NCBI RefSeq assembly: GCF_040267685.1
Contig: NZ_CP158367.1
Span: forward strand, 2,108,001-2,172,000
DNA: 64,000 nt
Direction of reading: 5' to 3'
DNA from: Proteinivorax tanatarense
Lineage (GTDB): Bacteria; Bacillota; Proteinivoracia; Proteinivoracales; Proteinivoracaceae
Under the pieces are notes generated by a model. That model made no database searches. It was not told the origin of the DNA and saw only the letters and a list, made by a program, of their open reading frames with translations. Of the stretch, positions 43,929-53,071 are shown piece by piece; position 1 is the first letter of the stretch; the number at the start of each line of letters is the position of its first letter. The position numbers were made by a program, and so were the translations under genes.

Positions 43929-44350
43929 CTTTGATCCCTCACTTTGTCAGCAGGCCCAAGTTTTTTTAGAGTTTCATTAAATTCTTCAACTGTGCTTTTA
44001 AACTTTGCTGCTTCATTACCAGAAATCCATTTGACTATAAATCGATCTGGCTCCATACCTAAAAAGCTGGTCAAGCTTTGCAGTAGCATCATCCTGCGTC
44101 TTGTATGGTAGTTTCCCGTATCATAATGACAATCACCAGGATGACAACCAGCCACCATAACGCCGTCTGCACCATTTTGAAAGGCCCTCATTATCATTTG
44201 AACTTCTACACGGCTGGAGCATGGCACACGTATAATGCGTACGTTTTCTGGATATTTAAGTCTGCCGGTGCCTGCAAGGTCAGCCCCTGCATAGCTGCAC
44301 CAATTACAACAAAAGGCCACAATTTTAGGTTCAAAGTTTTGTTCTATCAT
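43916..44350 (-). CDS. MvhD/FlxD-like [2Fe-2S] electron-transfer protein
   Basis: A 144-residue subunit of the MvhD family, which passes electrons to HdrA. Conserved cysteines C14, C15 and C18 (AFCCNWCSYAGAD), C44 (PCSSRV) and C69/C74 (GCHPGDCHY) are all present. In methanogens MvhD joins hydrogenase to HdrA; here no hydrogenase is encoded and FlxABC take its place. The ATG overlaps the hdrA stop (ATGA), so expression is coupled. Confidence 0.9.
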   Translation of the reverse strand: MIEQNFEPKIVAFCCNWCSYAGADLAGTGRLKYPENVRIIRVPCSSRVEVQMIMRAFQNGADGVMVAGCHPGDCHYDTGNYHTRRRMMLLQSLTSFLGMEPDRFIVKWISGNEAAKFKSTVEEFNETLKKLGPADKVRDQRCGI

Positions 44351-46323
44351 AGCGTATCCACCTCCGCCATTATTTGTTTGCTAGTAAACCCGCCTAAGTC
44401 CATTGCACCACTTCTACATAGACCGGCACAGGCACCACAACCTTGACATAGCGCTCTGTTAATAGATGCCACTGGACGCTTCACTTCTTTTCCTGCTACA
44501 CGTTCAGTAACGTACTCTCTGCTTATCGCCTCATATGGACAAACAGGCTTACATTGCATACAACCACTACAAACTTCTTCATTTACCATAGCTGTTGTTG
44601 GAACGCTTTTTACTTCCCCTTTATTAAACAGTATAATTGCTTTTGCCGACGCTCCACTTGCCTGAGAAACAGCTTCTGGAATATCCTTTGGTCCTTGACA
44701 AACACCAGCTAGATAAATGCCTTGTGCCTGAGTTTCAACTGGCTTCAATTTAGGGTGCGCTTCAGAGAAGAATCCATCAGAGTCTGATGATAGACCTAAT
44801 AGGCCAGCTATTTTTGACGCCCCAACCTTTGGCTCGATGCTAGTGGCTAGTACAACAAGGTCAGCTTCTATTTCCACTTGTTCACCTATAGAGCTATCAT
44901 AACCTCTAACTAGCAGCTTGTTATCAGCATCTCCTAGCGGCTCAATTTTTGACACTTGTCCCCTTAGATACTTAGCACCCTTGTGGCGAGCTCTTTCATA
45001 AAACTCTTCATATCCTTTACCGCCTGTTCTTACATCAATATTAAACACATAGCTTTCTGTTTCTGGGAACTTTTCGTTAAGAAGCAGTGTATGCTTAGCA
45101 GTGTACAGACAGCATACTTTAGAGCAGTATGCATTACCTTTATTTCTATCTCTAGAGCCAACACATTGCACAAAGACAATTTTTTCAGGTGTTTTGCCGT
45201 TTGAAGGACGTATTACTTTACCAGATGTTGGGCCTGAAGCGTTTAGTAGTCGTTCTAACTCCAAACTGGTGATTACGTCAGGGTGATTTCCATAGTAATA
45301 TTCAGATAAGTCCTGAGGATCCTTAATATCGAAACCAGTAGCCGCTATAATTGCTCCATACTCGTTTTCTACTATTTCATCTTCTTGATTGTAGTCTATA
45401 GCATTTGTGGGACAAATTTTTTCACATAGCCCGCATTTGCCTGTTTGGTAGTATATACAACTATCTCTGTCAATTACAGGTTTATTAGGAACAGCTTGTG
45501 GGAACAATGTATATATAGCTTTTCTTTTGCTGTTTCCTTCATCAAACTCATTAGCTACCTTTTTGGGACATTTTGCCATGCAGTCTCCACAACCATTGCA
45601 TATATCTTGTTTAACACTCTTTGCTTTTTGCTTAATTTTCACTTTAAAGTTTCCAACATAACCAGCCACATTCTCTACCTCTGAATAGGTATATAACGTA
45701 ATATTTTCATGTGTAGCTGCTTCAACCATTTTAGGTGTTAATATACATGCAGAACAATCTAAAGTTGGGAAGGTTTTGTCAAACTGCGCCATTCTTCCAC
45801 CAATTGAGGGCTTTTGCTCCACCAAATCTACAGGGTATCCAGCGTCTGCTATATCCAGGGCTGCCTGAATTCCGGCAATCCCCCCTCCTATTACTAGGGC
45901 TTTTTTATTAACTTTTAATAAATCTGATGTTAAAGGTATAGCATGGTACGATTTAGCTACTGCCTTTTTAACAAGTTCAGTAGCTTTTACTGTAGCTTTA
46001 TCTTTATCGGTGTGCACCCAAGAACATTGTTCTCTGATATTTGCAATCTCAACATAATATGGGTTTAAACCTTTTGACTCTAGTAATTGTTGGAAGGTTG
46101 ATTCATGCATTCTCGGTGAACATGCTCCAATAACGATTCTATCTAGCTTGTGTTGGTCAATTGCTTTGCTTATATCCGCTTGACCAACTTCTGAGCAAAG
46201 GTATTGGACATCCTGGGAATATACAACCCTAGGCATTTTTTCAGCTTCTTTCGCTACCTTTTCTACATCCACCATAGTCTTAATGTTACTACCACACCAA
46301 CATATGAATACTCCTACTCTCAT
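44347..46323 (-). CDS. hdrA: heterodisulfide reductase subunit A (FAD, multi-cluster)
   Basis: The bifurcating flavoprotein core of the complex, 658 residues, methanogen-type layout. The N-terminal domain has cysteines (CWCG, LCSE, ACSP). The FAD-binding Rossmann motif is VIGGGIAGIQAA at about 144-155, followed by the CSACILTPKM segment typical of HdrA. [4Fe-4S] groups lie at C242-C252 (CNGCGDCMAKC) and about 290-305 (CGLCEKIC). C-terminal twin clusters CSGCMQCKPVC and CQGCGACAGLC lie near 585-640. In known relatives HdrA splits or merges electron pairs between ferredoxin, NADH and a disulfide. GAGGAGG precedes ATG 46323. Confidence 0.93.
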   Translation of the reverse strand: MRVGVFICWCGSNIKTMVDVEKVAKEAEKMPRVVYSQDVQYLCSEVGQADISKAIDQHKLDRIVIGACSPRMHESTFQQLLESKGLNPYYVEIANIREQCSWVHTDKDKATVKATELVKKAVAKSYHAIPLTSDLLKVNKKALVIGGGIAGIQAALDIADAGYPVDLVEQKPSIGGRMAQFDKTFPTLDCSACILTPKMVEAATHENITLYTYSEVENVAGYVGNFKVKIKQKAKSVKQDICNGCGDCMAKCPKKVANEFDEGNSKRKAIYTLFPQAVPNKPVIDRDSCIYYQTGKCGLCEKICPTNAIDYNQEDEIVENEYGAIIAATGFDIKDPQDLSEYYYGNHPDVITSLELERLLNASGPTSGKVIRPSNGKTPEKIVFVQCVGSRDRNKGNAYCSKVCCLYTAKHTLLLNEKFPETESYVFNIDVRTGGKGYEEFYERARHKGAKYLRGQVSKIEPLGDADNKLLVRGYDSSIGEQVEIEADLVVLATSIEPKVGASKIAGLLGLSSDSDGFFSEAHPKLKPVETQAQGIYLAGVCQGPKDIPEAVSQASGASAKAIILFNKGEVKSVPTTAMVNEEVCSGCMQCKPVCPYEAISREYVTERVAGKEVKRPVASINRALCQGCGACAGLCRSGAMDLGGFTSKQIMAEVDTL

Positions 46324-46353
46324 TTCTTTGCCTCCTCTACTGAACAGGTTGTA

Positions 46354-46743
46354 TTACCGCCGTAACTTCCTCATAGAAGATATCAAGGCCTGCCTCGGTA
46401 CCCCTTTTGGGTTAACTACTTCAACGTTACCTTCTCCTCTTTTTCTTATAATCATAGCCCTCAAACCTTCCATAACTTTGGCAGGCTCAAGATCTCTAGG
46501 ACATCGACTTGAACAAGCTAGACAAGATGCACAAACCCATAGTGTTTTACTATCAAAAACTTTTTTATATAGATCCATTTTAGCAAGTAACATTACTTGA
46601 TGAGGATAGTAATCCATGTGCTCTGTTAAAGGGCAGCCAGCGCTACACTTTAGACATTGATAACAATCTTTCACATTCTTTTGTATTATATCTGCCAGCT
46701 CCTCTTGCTCTTTTATGCTGGCTGTTTTTGTAGGAAATCGCAC
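46354..46743 (-). CDS. hdrC: heterodisulfide reductase subunit C-like iron-sulfur protein
   Basis: A 129-residue ferredoxin-like subunit with two [4Fe-4S] sites: C27/C30/C33/C37 and C71/C74/C77/C81 (CASCLACSSRC). It passes electrons from HdrA to HdrB. GTG 46743 follows GGGAGG. It sits between hdrB and hdrA, all reading the same way with gaps of about 20-30 bases. Confidence 0.88.
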   Translation of the reverse strand: MRFPTKTASIKEQEELADIIQKNVKDCYQCLKCSAGCPLTEHMDYYPHQVMLLAKMDLYKKVFDSKTLWVCASCLACSSRCPRDLEPAKVMEGLRAMIIRKRGEGNVEVVNPKGVPRQALISSMRKLRR

Positions 46744-46764
46744 GATAATGCCTCCCTTCGTATG

Positions 46765-47589
46765 TTAATTAGCCAAAGGTTGTTCGTCCTCCGCTTTTTT
46801 ATCTGCTCCTAGCGCTTTGTAAATGGGAGCAGTTATATAGTGAATCGGAAGCTTTTGTTCATCCTCCAGTTCTTTTTGACAATGCTGCAGGTTATGCTTA
46901 CATAACGGGCAAGCTGTAACTAATTGAGTGGCTCCCGCTTTTTTAGCAGCCATTACTATTTTTAAGCTTGCTGAGTTGCTAACCTCTTCTTTATCAGATG
47001 CATGATAGGCACCACAACAATCAGTTCTATAAGGATAAATGACCGGCTCAGCGCCTAAAGCTTTTACAATTTCCTCCATAACACCTGGGTTTTCAGCATC
47101 TAAAAGTTCCATCTCTTTTTCCGGGCGTAAAAACAAGCATCCATAGTAAGTAGCTATTTTCTCCCCTTCTAGAGAGTTAGCCACATGTTCTTTTATCTCC
47201 TTATATCCTACTTGATCCCTTAGCACTTCAATTAAATGCAGGACCTTAGTAGTTCCATCATATTTATCATCTAAATAGTTTTCCACTCTTTTCTTTGCTT
47301 CCTTATCATTATTCATGCGATGATTTACACGTTTAAGCACGTGATAGCAAGCACTACATAATGTTAAGAGCCCTTCTTTCTTTTCTTCCTCAGTTCTTTT
47401 TAATGCTCTAACAGAGGACAACAAAGGAACATACTCGTCATTGGTAAGAGGGTAAATTGCGCCACAGCACTCCCATTCTGATAGTTCTTCGACGCTTATT
47501 CCCAAAACTTTTAAAATAGCCAATGCTTCTTTTTCAAAGTTCCCATTTTGATGAGCTCTTACCGTACACCCCGGATAGTAACCTAACAT
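46765..47589 (-). CDS. hdrB: heterodisulfide reductase subunit B-like, two CCG domains
   Basis: A 274-residue protein of the HdrB family whose two CCG domains bind noncubane [4Fe-4S] clusters. Both sets are complete: C8, C41, C42, C78, C81 and C151, C191, C192, C227, C230. In methanogens HdrB reduces CoM-S-S-CoB. In thiol:fumarate reductase a TfrB half of this type is fused to an FrdB half; here the two are separate genes side by side. GGAG precedes ATG 47589. A C-terminal acidic tail follows. Confidence 0.9.
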   Translation of the reverse strand: MLGYYPGCTVRAHQNGNFEKEALAILKVLGISVEELSEWECCGAIYPLTNDEYVPLLSSVRALKRTEEEKKEGLLTLCSACYHVLKRVNHRMNNDKEAKKRVENYLDDKYDGTTKVLHLIEVLRDQVGYKEIKEHVANSLEGEKIATYYGCLFLRPEKEMELLDAENPGVMEEIVKALGAEPVIYPYRTDCCGAYHASDKEEVSNSASLKIVMAAKKAGATQLVTACPLCKHNLQHCQKELEDEQKLPIHYITAPIYKALGADKKAEDEQPLAN

Positions 47590-47682
47590 AATACCAACTC
47601 CTGTACGAAAATTTTTATTGCCCTATTGCCGTAAGTCTAGAAACTTTAGTGAATGATTAATCTTTCACTAAAGGCTAGAAAA

Positions 47683-49293
47683 TTAGCTTAATTCCCCGTC
47701 AGTATAATCCGGGATTAAAATTGGTGAAGTTTTAGTTCTTTTTATTCCTTCTTTTTTAAGCTCTTCCACAAACTTTTCAGCATGTTCTAAATTAAGCTCT
47801 GCGCTTTTGTTATCTATACTTTGAGCTTTAGCTGCTGCATTTTTGCCTGCTCTTCTTCCTAGCACCAAAATATCAAGCAAAGAATTACCCATTAATCTGT
47901 TTCTGCCATGGGTTCCGCCGGAGGCCTCACCAGCAACGTACAAATTTTCTACAGAACTTTCACATTTATCATTGATTAAAATACCACCATTTTGATAATG
48001 AAGGGTTGGGTAAACTAAGATCGGATCTTTCTTTATATCCACACCAAATCTAGCAAACTGTCTAACCATTGCCGGCAATTCTTTTTCAATGGTTCCTTCT
48101 CCATGAAGCTTGTCAATCATAGGAGAGTCTAGCCATACACCTTGCATACCCGATGGAGTAGTAATCCCTTTTCCTTTGGCACATTCACGAATTATTGCTG
48201 AAGCTTCTACATCTCTAGTTTCTAGATGGTATACAAACTGTTCCCCGTCTACGTTAATAGGAGTAGCACCTAATCCTCTTACTTTTTCTGTTATTAAAAA
48301 ACCTTCAATTTGTTCAGGATAAGAAGCTCCTGTTGGATGATACTGAACAGTATCCATAAAAGCCAATTTTGCTCCCGCTCTATAAGCCAATACCAACCCG
48401 TCAGCAGTTGCACCGTAATGATTTGATGTCGGGAATTTCTGTGTATGCAAACGACCTAAACCACCGGTAGTAATAATAACAGTTTTAGCCTTAACAACTT
48501 GATACTCTTCAGTCTCAAAGTTATAAATTACTGCACCTGCAGCTTTTCCTTCTTTATCCATTAAAAGCTCTACTACAGGACTAAACTCAACTACATTGAT
48601 GTCCCTACATAGCACTTCATCTCTAAGAACTCGCATAATCTCAGCACCGGTGTAGTCTCTTGCAGAATGCATTCTCTTTTTAGAGGTTCCACCACCATGA
48701 CGTGTTTTCATAGAGCCGTCATCTTCTTTATCAAACATAACTCCTAAGTCCTCTAACCAATCAATTACAGATGGAGCATCTGTCACCAAAGCTCTTACTA
48801 ATTCAGGAACGTTTGAATAATGACCTCCACCAATCACATCAAGGTAATGAGTAGCGGGAGAATCGTTTGATTTGTCCGCTGCCTGTATTCCGCCTTGAGC
48901 CATCACAGTGTTGGAATCACCAAACCTTAGCTTTGTTGTCAGTAGTACATCTGCACCTGCTTCATGGGCAAGAAGTGAAGCAGAGGCACCAGCACCGCCA
49001 CCTCCTACAACTAAAACATCTACATCATAATCTATTTTTGATGTGTCAATTTCATCCCATTTTACAGCAGGGTAACCTTCAATTACATCGCAAAGTTCAT
49101 GGGGAAATCTATCGCCTTTATTGGGTCCAATTTTAGCTTTACGGAACTGATCCTTAATATAATCCGGATGATGATTATTTAACACATCCTGTTTTTGCTC
49201 AGGAGTCATTCTAGGAAAATCATGACCTAGTCGTTCTTCTCTTGTTTTTTCCACTCTTTTAATTAGTTCTCTCAATTGAGAAGTATAGCTCAT
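47683..49293 (-). CDS. fumarate reductase/succinate dehydrogenase-like flavoprotein (TfrA-type)
   Basis: FAD protein of 536 residues in the SdhA/FrdA/TfrA/NadB family. An N-terminal extension of about 90 residues precedes the FAD motif VLVVGGGGAGASASLLA. The active-site motifs are HSARDYTGAEIMRVL (about 208-222), QYHPTG (about 310), RDVEASAI, HYQNGGI and AGEASGGTHGRNRLMGNSLLD near 455-475, which ends in the conserved catalytic-arginine region. No membrane anchor genes accompany it, so it is soluble. Context with hdrB/hdrC suggests electrons reach fumarate through Hdr; NadB or APS-reductase roles are less likely. Confidence 0.82.
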   Translation of the reverse strand: MSYTSQLRELIKRVEKTREERLGHDFPRMTPEQKQDVLNNHHPDYIKDQFRKAKIGPNKGDRFPHELCDVIEGYPAVKWDEIDTSKIDYDVDVLVVGGGGAGASASLLAHEAGADVLLTTKLRFGDSNTVMAQGGIQAADKSNDSPATHYLDVIGGGHYSNVPELVRALVTDAPSVIDWLEDLGVMFDKEDDGSMKTRHGGGTSKKRMHSARDYTGAEIMRVLRDEVLCRDINVVEFSPVVELLMDKEGKAAGAVIYNFETEEYQVVKAKTVIITTGGLGRLHTQKFPTSNHYGATADGLVLAYRAGAKLAFMDTVQYHPTGASYPEQIEGFLITEKVRGLGATPINVDGEQFVYHLETRDVEASAIIRECAKGKGITTPSGMQGVWLDSPMIDKLHGEGTIEKELPAMVRQFARFGVDIKKDPILVYPTLHYQNGGILINDKCESSVENLYVAGEASGGTHGRNRLMGNSLLDILVLGRRAGKNAAAKAQSIDNKSAELNLEHAEKFVEELKKEGIKRTKTSPILIPDYTDGELS

Positions 49294-49307
49294 TGTTTCT
49301 GACCTCC

Positions 49308-50018
49308 TTATTTTTCTATATCTCTATTGTTATACTTGTTAGCCAACTCGTCTTTGCTAGCATTAGTTAATTCATCTAGTTGTTTATCAAATTTATCTTC
49401 TTCAATTTCATTAATTCTCTCCTTTATATGACTAGCTTTAGGAGCTAAATATTTTCCATGTAACCTTCTACATAACAAGCCAACTTTGTATTGGACTATA
49501 TTTGCTGGGCATTTAGAAGCACACAAACCACATAACAAGCAATCAAATGATTCATCTGCAGCCTTTGAAATTTCTCCCCTGATAGCATGGGACACGTATT
49601 TCATAACCTTAATATCCTGTGGACATACATTTGAACAGGCATTACATCCTAAACATTTTGTAATCTCGGGGTAAAGCTCAACTACCTGATCACCATCACC
49701 TTGTAGTTTATCAATTTCATAATTAACCTTATGAGCGGGGTAAAAAGGGATTTGAGTTAGATACATATCATTTTCCACCTTAGTTTGACATGCTAACCCT
49801 ACCTTGAGCTCATGATTTCCTGCTATACGGTAAACAGTGGAACAAGCGCCACAAAATCCTGCCCTACACCCACAACCTCTCAATAAAGTATATCCTGCAT
49901 ATTCAAAAGCCTTCATAATTGTAAGGGAACTTGGGACATTATACCTTTTACCCATGATATAAATGTCGACAAACTCGTTACTTTTTTGCTTTTTTTCATA
50001 ACCTTTTTGATTTAACAC
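49308..50018 (-). CDS. fumarate reductase iron-sulfur subunit-like (TfrB N-half type)
   Basis: First gene of the operon, 236 residues. It has a plant-type [2Fe-2S] site C51/C56/C59/C77 with an extra C49 next to it (RGCGCRAGFCGAC), then C122/C125/C128/C132 and C160/C163/C166/C170 for two [4Fe-4S] clusters. This resembles FrdB/SdhB and the N-terminal half of TfrB. A charged helical C-terminal tail of about 60 residues follows. GTG 50018 has AGGAGG 9 bases upstream; a good promoter lies at 50067-50095. Confidence 0.8.
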   Translation of the reverse strand: MLNQKGYEKKQKSNEFVDIYIMGKRYNVPSSLTIMKAFEYAGYTLLRGCGCRAGFCGACSTVYRIAGNHELKVGLACQTKVENDMYLTQIPFYPAHKVNYEIDKLQGDGDQVVELYPEITKCLGCNACSNVCPQDIKVMKYVSHAIRGEISKAADESFDCLLCGLCASKCPANIVQYKVGLLCRRLHGKYLAPKASHIKERINEIEEDKFDKQLDELTNASKDELANKYNNRDIEK

Positions 50019-50066
50019 CTAACTTTACCTCCTTTTAGTTTATAATATATTTGCTAAAAATAAATA

Positions 50067-50095
50067 CTTATAATAGTTACAACAAATCCTTGCAA
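50067..50095 (-). promoter_or_regulatory. promoter of the Frd-Hdr-Flx operon
   Basis: Minus strand TTGCAA (50090-50095), 17-base spacer, TATAAG (50067-50072), about 40 bases before the AGGAGG of the first gene. The rest of the 237-base gap is AT-rich with no clear Rex or FNR palindrome. Confidence 0.6.
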
Positions 50096-50255
50096 AATAA
50101 TTCACAATCCAACAAATTAATAGTAACAACTTTTAACTAGCTGGTCAATATAATCTTTATACTAAGCACCACTGTGGTATTCTTATCGCCAACGACACCA
50201 GAGCAGATAGTAATTATTTTCACATTAATTAACAAAAAATATTTCCGACTAAATA

Positions 50256-50738
50256 CTAACTGCTCTTATCTAAAAACTCCTCTATTTCTACTCCATGCTG
50301 CGTGTAGTGCATCCATGTATTATTAGCGATAATATCTAATGGGAACCAATCTTCTGGCATTCCTTCTATTTTCCCAGGGTCTAATAAAGCGGCATCTTCG
50401 GCAGATTCCAAAGCGTCTAGAAGAAAAGCAAAAGTTTTTAATGACTGGTTCTTTAACTCATCTAAGTCTTTAAACTTGTTTTTTTGATATATAACATCAT
50501 CTCGTTCTTTGGGGGATAGCTCCCAAAGTTCTGAACCATCAAGCTTTTTATTTCTTATCAGTTTTTCCATCTCTTTATCATACCAGGTAATGTGAGCTAT
50601 TATGTCTTTAATAGACCATTTTCCCTTTACTCCAGCTTTTCCTATTTCAACTTCATCGACGCTATCTATAAGTCTATCCCAATCTCGTCTGGCATAAAGT
50701 AAAGTATTTATCACATTTCCTTTAACGCTTTTTCCCAT
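50256..50738 (-). CDS. DinB-like / ClbS-DfsB family protein
   Basis: About 160 residues with the DinB-like four-helix bundle pattern: KGKWSIKDIIAHITWYDKEM (residues about 37-56) contains the first metal-type histidine, and TWMHYTQHGVEIEEFL near the C-terminus contains others. ClbS/DfsB members are small stress or resistance proteins; the role here is unknown. ATG 50738 has AGGGGGTG 8 bases upstream. It is single, divergent from the pullulanase gene. Confidence 0.78.
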   Translation of the reverse strand: MGKSVKGNVINTLLYARRDWDRLIDSVDEVEIGKAGVKGKWSIKDIIAHITWYDKEMEKLIRNKKLDGSELWELSPKERDDVIYQKNKFKDLDELKNQSLKTFAFLLDALESAEDAALLDPGKIEGMPEDWFPLDIIANNTWMHYTQHGVEIEEFLDKSS

Positions 50739-50918
50739 GTTTTTCACCCCCTAGTTAACTACCTCTAGTAATATAAATTCGTTACCACCAAATAAAAATC
50801 CTTTAACTTATAAACAACTTGTCATATGTTAAAAAGCAGTTATCTAAAAGAAATATTTTTAAAACAAACATTAATGTAAAAGTTTAATTTTTGAACTATA
50901 TATGTTAGTATTAACTTT

Positions 50919-50933
50919 ATGAAAACGCTTGCA
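50919..50933 (+). promoter_or_regulatory. CcpA cre site ahead of the pullulanase gene
   Basis: ATGAAAACGCTTGCA matches the cre consensus WTGNAANCGNWNNCW at every fixed position. It lies 31 bases before the start codon, in or just after the promoter, so CcpA binding would repress transcription when sugar is plentiful. Confidence 0.75.
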
Positions 50934-50963
50934 CAAAATTAAATTAAGGGAGGGGTAATATTT

Positions 50964-53009
50964 ATGATTAATACTTATAGCGGGCCGTTAGGTCCCAGAT
51001 TAAACAAGGATGGTTCTGCAACTATTAAGGTGTGGTCTCCAAAAGCCGATAATGTCTCTATCATACTTTATGATAAGCACGACCAAAATAAGATAATTAA
51101 AAATGATCTGAAGTTGATGCAAGAAAATAGCGGTGTATGGAAGATTACCTTAAATACTAAAAACACCGGCCTTACAAGCTTAAGAGGGTATTATTATCAT
51201 TTTAAAATTACTCATGGCTCCAAAGTAAAAGTAGCCCTTGATCCTTACGCGAAATCAATGGCAGCATGGAATCATCACTCTATCTCTGAAAAATATCCTT
51301 ACGGCAAAGCGGCTATAATTGATCCTGCAACTTTAGGCCCTAAGCTATCCTTTGCTAACATTCCAGGATTTAAAAAAAGAGAAGATGCTATTATTTATGA
51401 AGTACATGTTCGCGACTTTACATCTGACCCTTTTATAGAAAGTGACCTAACGTCACAGTTTGGGACATTTAAGGCTTTTATAGATAAACTAGACTATATA
51501 AAAGCCTTAGGAATAACTCATATTCAATTATTACCCATCATGAGCTATTTTTTTAGAAATGAGTTAGAAAACAACAAAAGAATACTCCAATATCAATCCT
51601 ATGGAACGAATTATAATTGGGGATACGATCCACACAGTTATTTTTCCGTTTCCGGCATGTATTCCGAAGACCCCAATGATCCAGAACTACGAATTTCAGA
51701 GCTTAAACAGCTTATTTCTGAAATACATAACCGAAATATGGGGGTTATCCTTGATGTTGTATATAACCACACCGCTGATGTTGGGATACTTGAAAATTTG
51801 GTTCCCAACTACTATCATTTCATGGACAAAGATGGAACACCCAGAACAAGCTTTGGCGGTGGTCGCCTTGGCACCACTCATAAAATGTCTCGTAAAATAT
51901 TAGTGGATTCCATTTTATATTGGACCGATGAATTTAAAGTAGATGGTTTTAGATTTGATATGATGGGAGATCATGATTCAGAAAGCATTCAAATAGCTTA
52001 TGATGAAGCTAAAAAATTAAACCCAAACATTTTAATGATTGGTGAGGGCTGGAGAACATATGTGGGTGACGAGGGAGATGACGTGATGCCCGCAGACCAG
52101 GATTGGATGGAGCATACAAATGCAGTTGGTTGCTTCTCCGATGAATTTAGAGATGAACTTAAATCTGGTTTCGGCCACGAAGGGACACCACGTTTTTTGA
52201 CAGGGGGGGCAAGAAATATAAAAAAAGTATTTGATAACATTAAGGCTGAGCCTCATAATTTTAGTACAACTAGTCCTGGGGATGTTGTCCCTTATATAGA
52301 AGCTCATGACAATTTAACATTATATGATGTTATCGCCTACTCCATTAAAAAAGATCCTGATATACCAGAAAATGATTTGGAAATTCATAAGCGTATCCGC
52401 CTAGGTAATACAATGCTTTTAACCTCTCAAGGCATTGCTTTCATTCACGCTGGCCAAGAGTATGGGCGCACCAAACAATATAAGGCGAAAGCTAATGAGG
52501 CCCCATATAAATCCACTTACATGACTGATGAAAACAACACCCCCTTTAAATTCCCGTACTTTATTCATGATTCCTACCAGTCATCAGATGCAATCAACAA
52601 ATTTGAATGGCAAAAAGTCACTGATGACAAGAATTTTTCAGTAAACACCGATACTCAAAAATATACAGAGGGCCTAATTCATTTAAGAAGATCAACTGAC
52701 GCCTTCAGACTTGGTTGTAAAAACTTAATTGAAAGTAATGTTTCATTAATTACCTGTCCAAACATAAAAGAAACAGATCTAGTGATAGCGTACAGCTGTA
52801 AATCTACAGATGGGCAAATTTATTATGTATTTATTAACGCAGATAATAAAGAGCGTAAACTTTCCTTGAATGTAGACTTAACTGAAAAAGTAGTTCTAGC
52901 TGACCAGAAACAAGCTGGTACAAAAGCCATATCAAATCCTGTGGGGTTTTTACTAACAAAAGAAGATATCAAAATAGACCCGCTAACTTCTGTTGTGTTC
53001 AAAGCTTAA
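50964..53009 (+). CDS. pulA: type I pullulanase, cytoplasmic
   Basis: Glycoside hydrolase family 13 debranching enzyme that cleaves alpha-1,6 links in pullulan or glycogen-derived dextrins, 681 residues. The N-terminal carbohydrate-binding domain (about 1-130) is followed by the pullulanase signature YNWGYDPHSYF (about 216). The GH13 motifs are DVVYNHT (about 263), GFRFDMMG with the nucleophile aspartate (about 331), the acid glutamate in GEGW (about 360), and EAHDN (about 446). No signal peptide or anchor is seen, so it acts inside the cell on glycogen or imported oligomers. GGGAGGGG precedes ATG 50964. Confidence 0.95.
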   Translation: MINTYSGPLGPRLNKDGSATIKVWSPKADNVSIILYDKHDQNKIIKNDLKLMQENSGVWKITLNTKNTGLTSLRGYYYHFKITHGSKVKVALDPYAKSMAAWNHHSISEKYPYGKAAIIDPATLGPKLSFANIPGFKKREDAIIYEVHVRDFTSDPFIESDLTSQFGTFKAFIDKLDYIKALGITHIQLLPIMSYFFRNELENNKRILQYQSYGTNYNWGYDPHSYFSVSGMYSEDPNDPELRISELKQLISEIHNRNMGVILDVVYNHTADVGILENLVPNYYHFMDKDGTPRTSFGGGRLGTTHKMSRKILVDSILYWTDEFKVDGFRFDMMGDHDSESIQIAYDEAKKLNPNILMIGEGWRTYVGDEGDDVMPADQDWMEHTNAVGCFSDEFRDELKSGFGHEGTPRFLTGGARNIKKVFDNIKAEPHNFSTTSPGDVVPYIEAHDNLTLYDVIAYSIKKDPDIPENDLEIHKRIRLGNTMLLTSQGIAFIHAGQEYGRTKQYKAKANEAPYKSTYMTDENNTPFKFPYFIHDSYQSSDAINKFEWQKVTDDKNFSVNTDTQKYTEGLIHLRRSTDAFRLGCKNLIESNVSLITCPNIKETDLVIAYSCKSTDGQIYYVFINADNKERKLSLNVDLTEKVVLADQKQAGTKAISNPVGFLLTKEDIKIDPLTSVVFKA

Positions 53010-53022
53010 TACCAACTTATAT

Positions 53023-53054
53023 AAAAAGTCCCTCGCGTTCAGCAGGGACTTTTT
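53023..53054 (+). terminator. intrinsic terminator after pulA
   Basis: AAAAAGTCCCT and AGGGACTTTTT arms, 14 bases after the stop. Confidence 0.88.
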
Positions 53055-53071
53055 AACACTTATAATTTCTT

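Noticed and set aside
44983..45204. Plus-strand ORFs inside hdrA and other genes (for example 45101-45286, 45445-45684)
   Set aside because: They are antisense frames within strongly conserved genes, without RBS or recognisable motifs.
41061..46743. Reading Hdr/Flx as a hydrogenase- or formate-linked complex
   Set aside because: No hydrogenase or formate dehydrogenase catalytic subunit is present; the electron entry seen is the FAD/NAD(P) module.
50200..50240. Possible Rex-type palindrome upstream of the Frd/Hdr operon
   Set aside because: Only one half-site (TTGTTAA) matches; the partner half differs at several positions.
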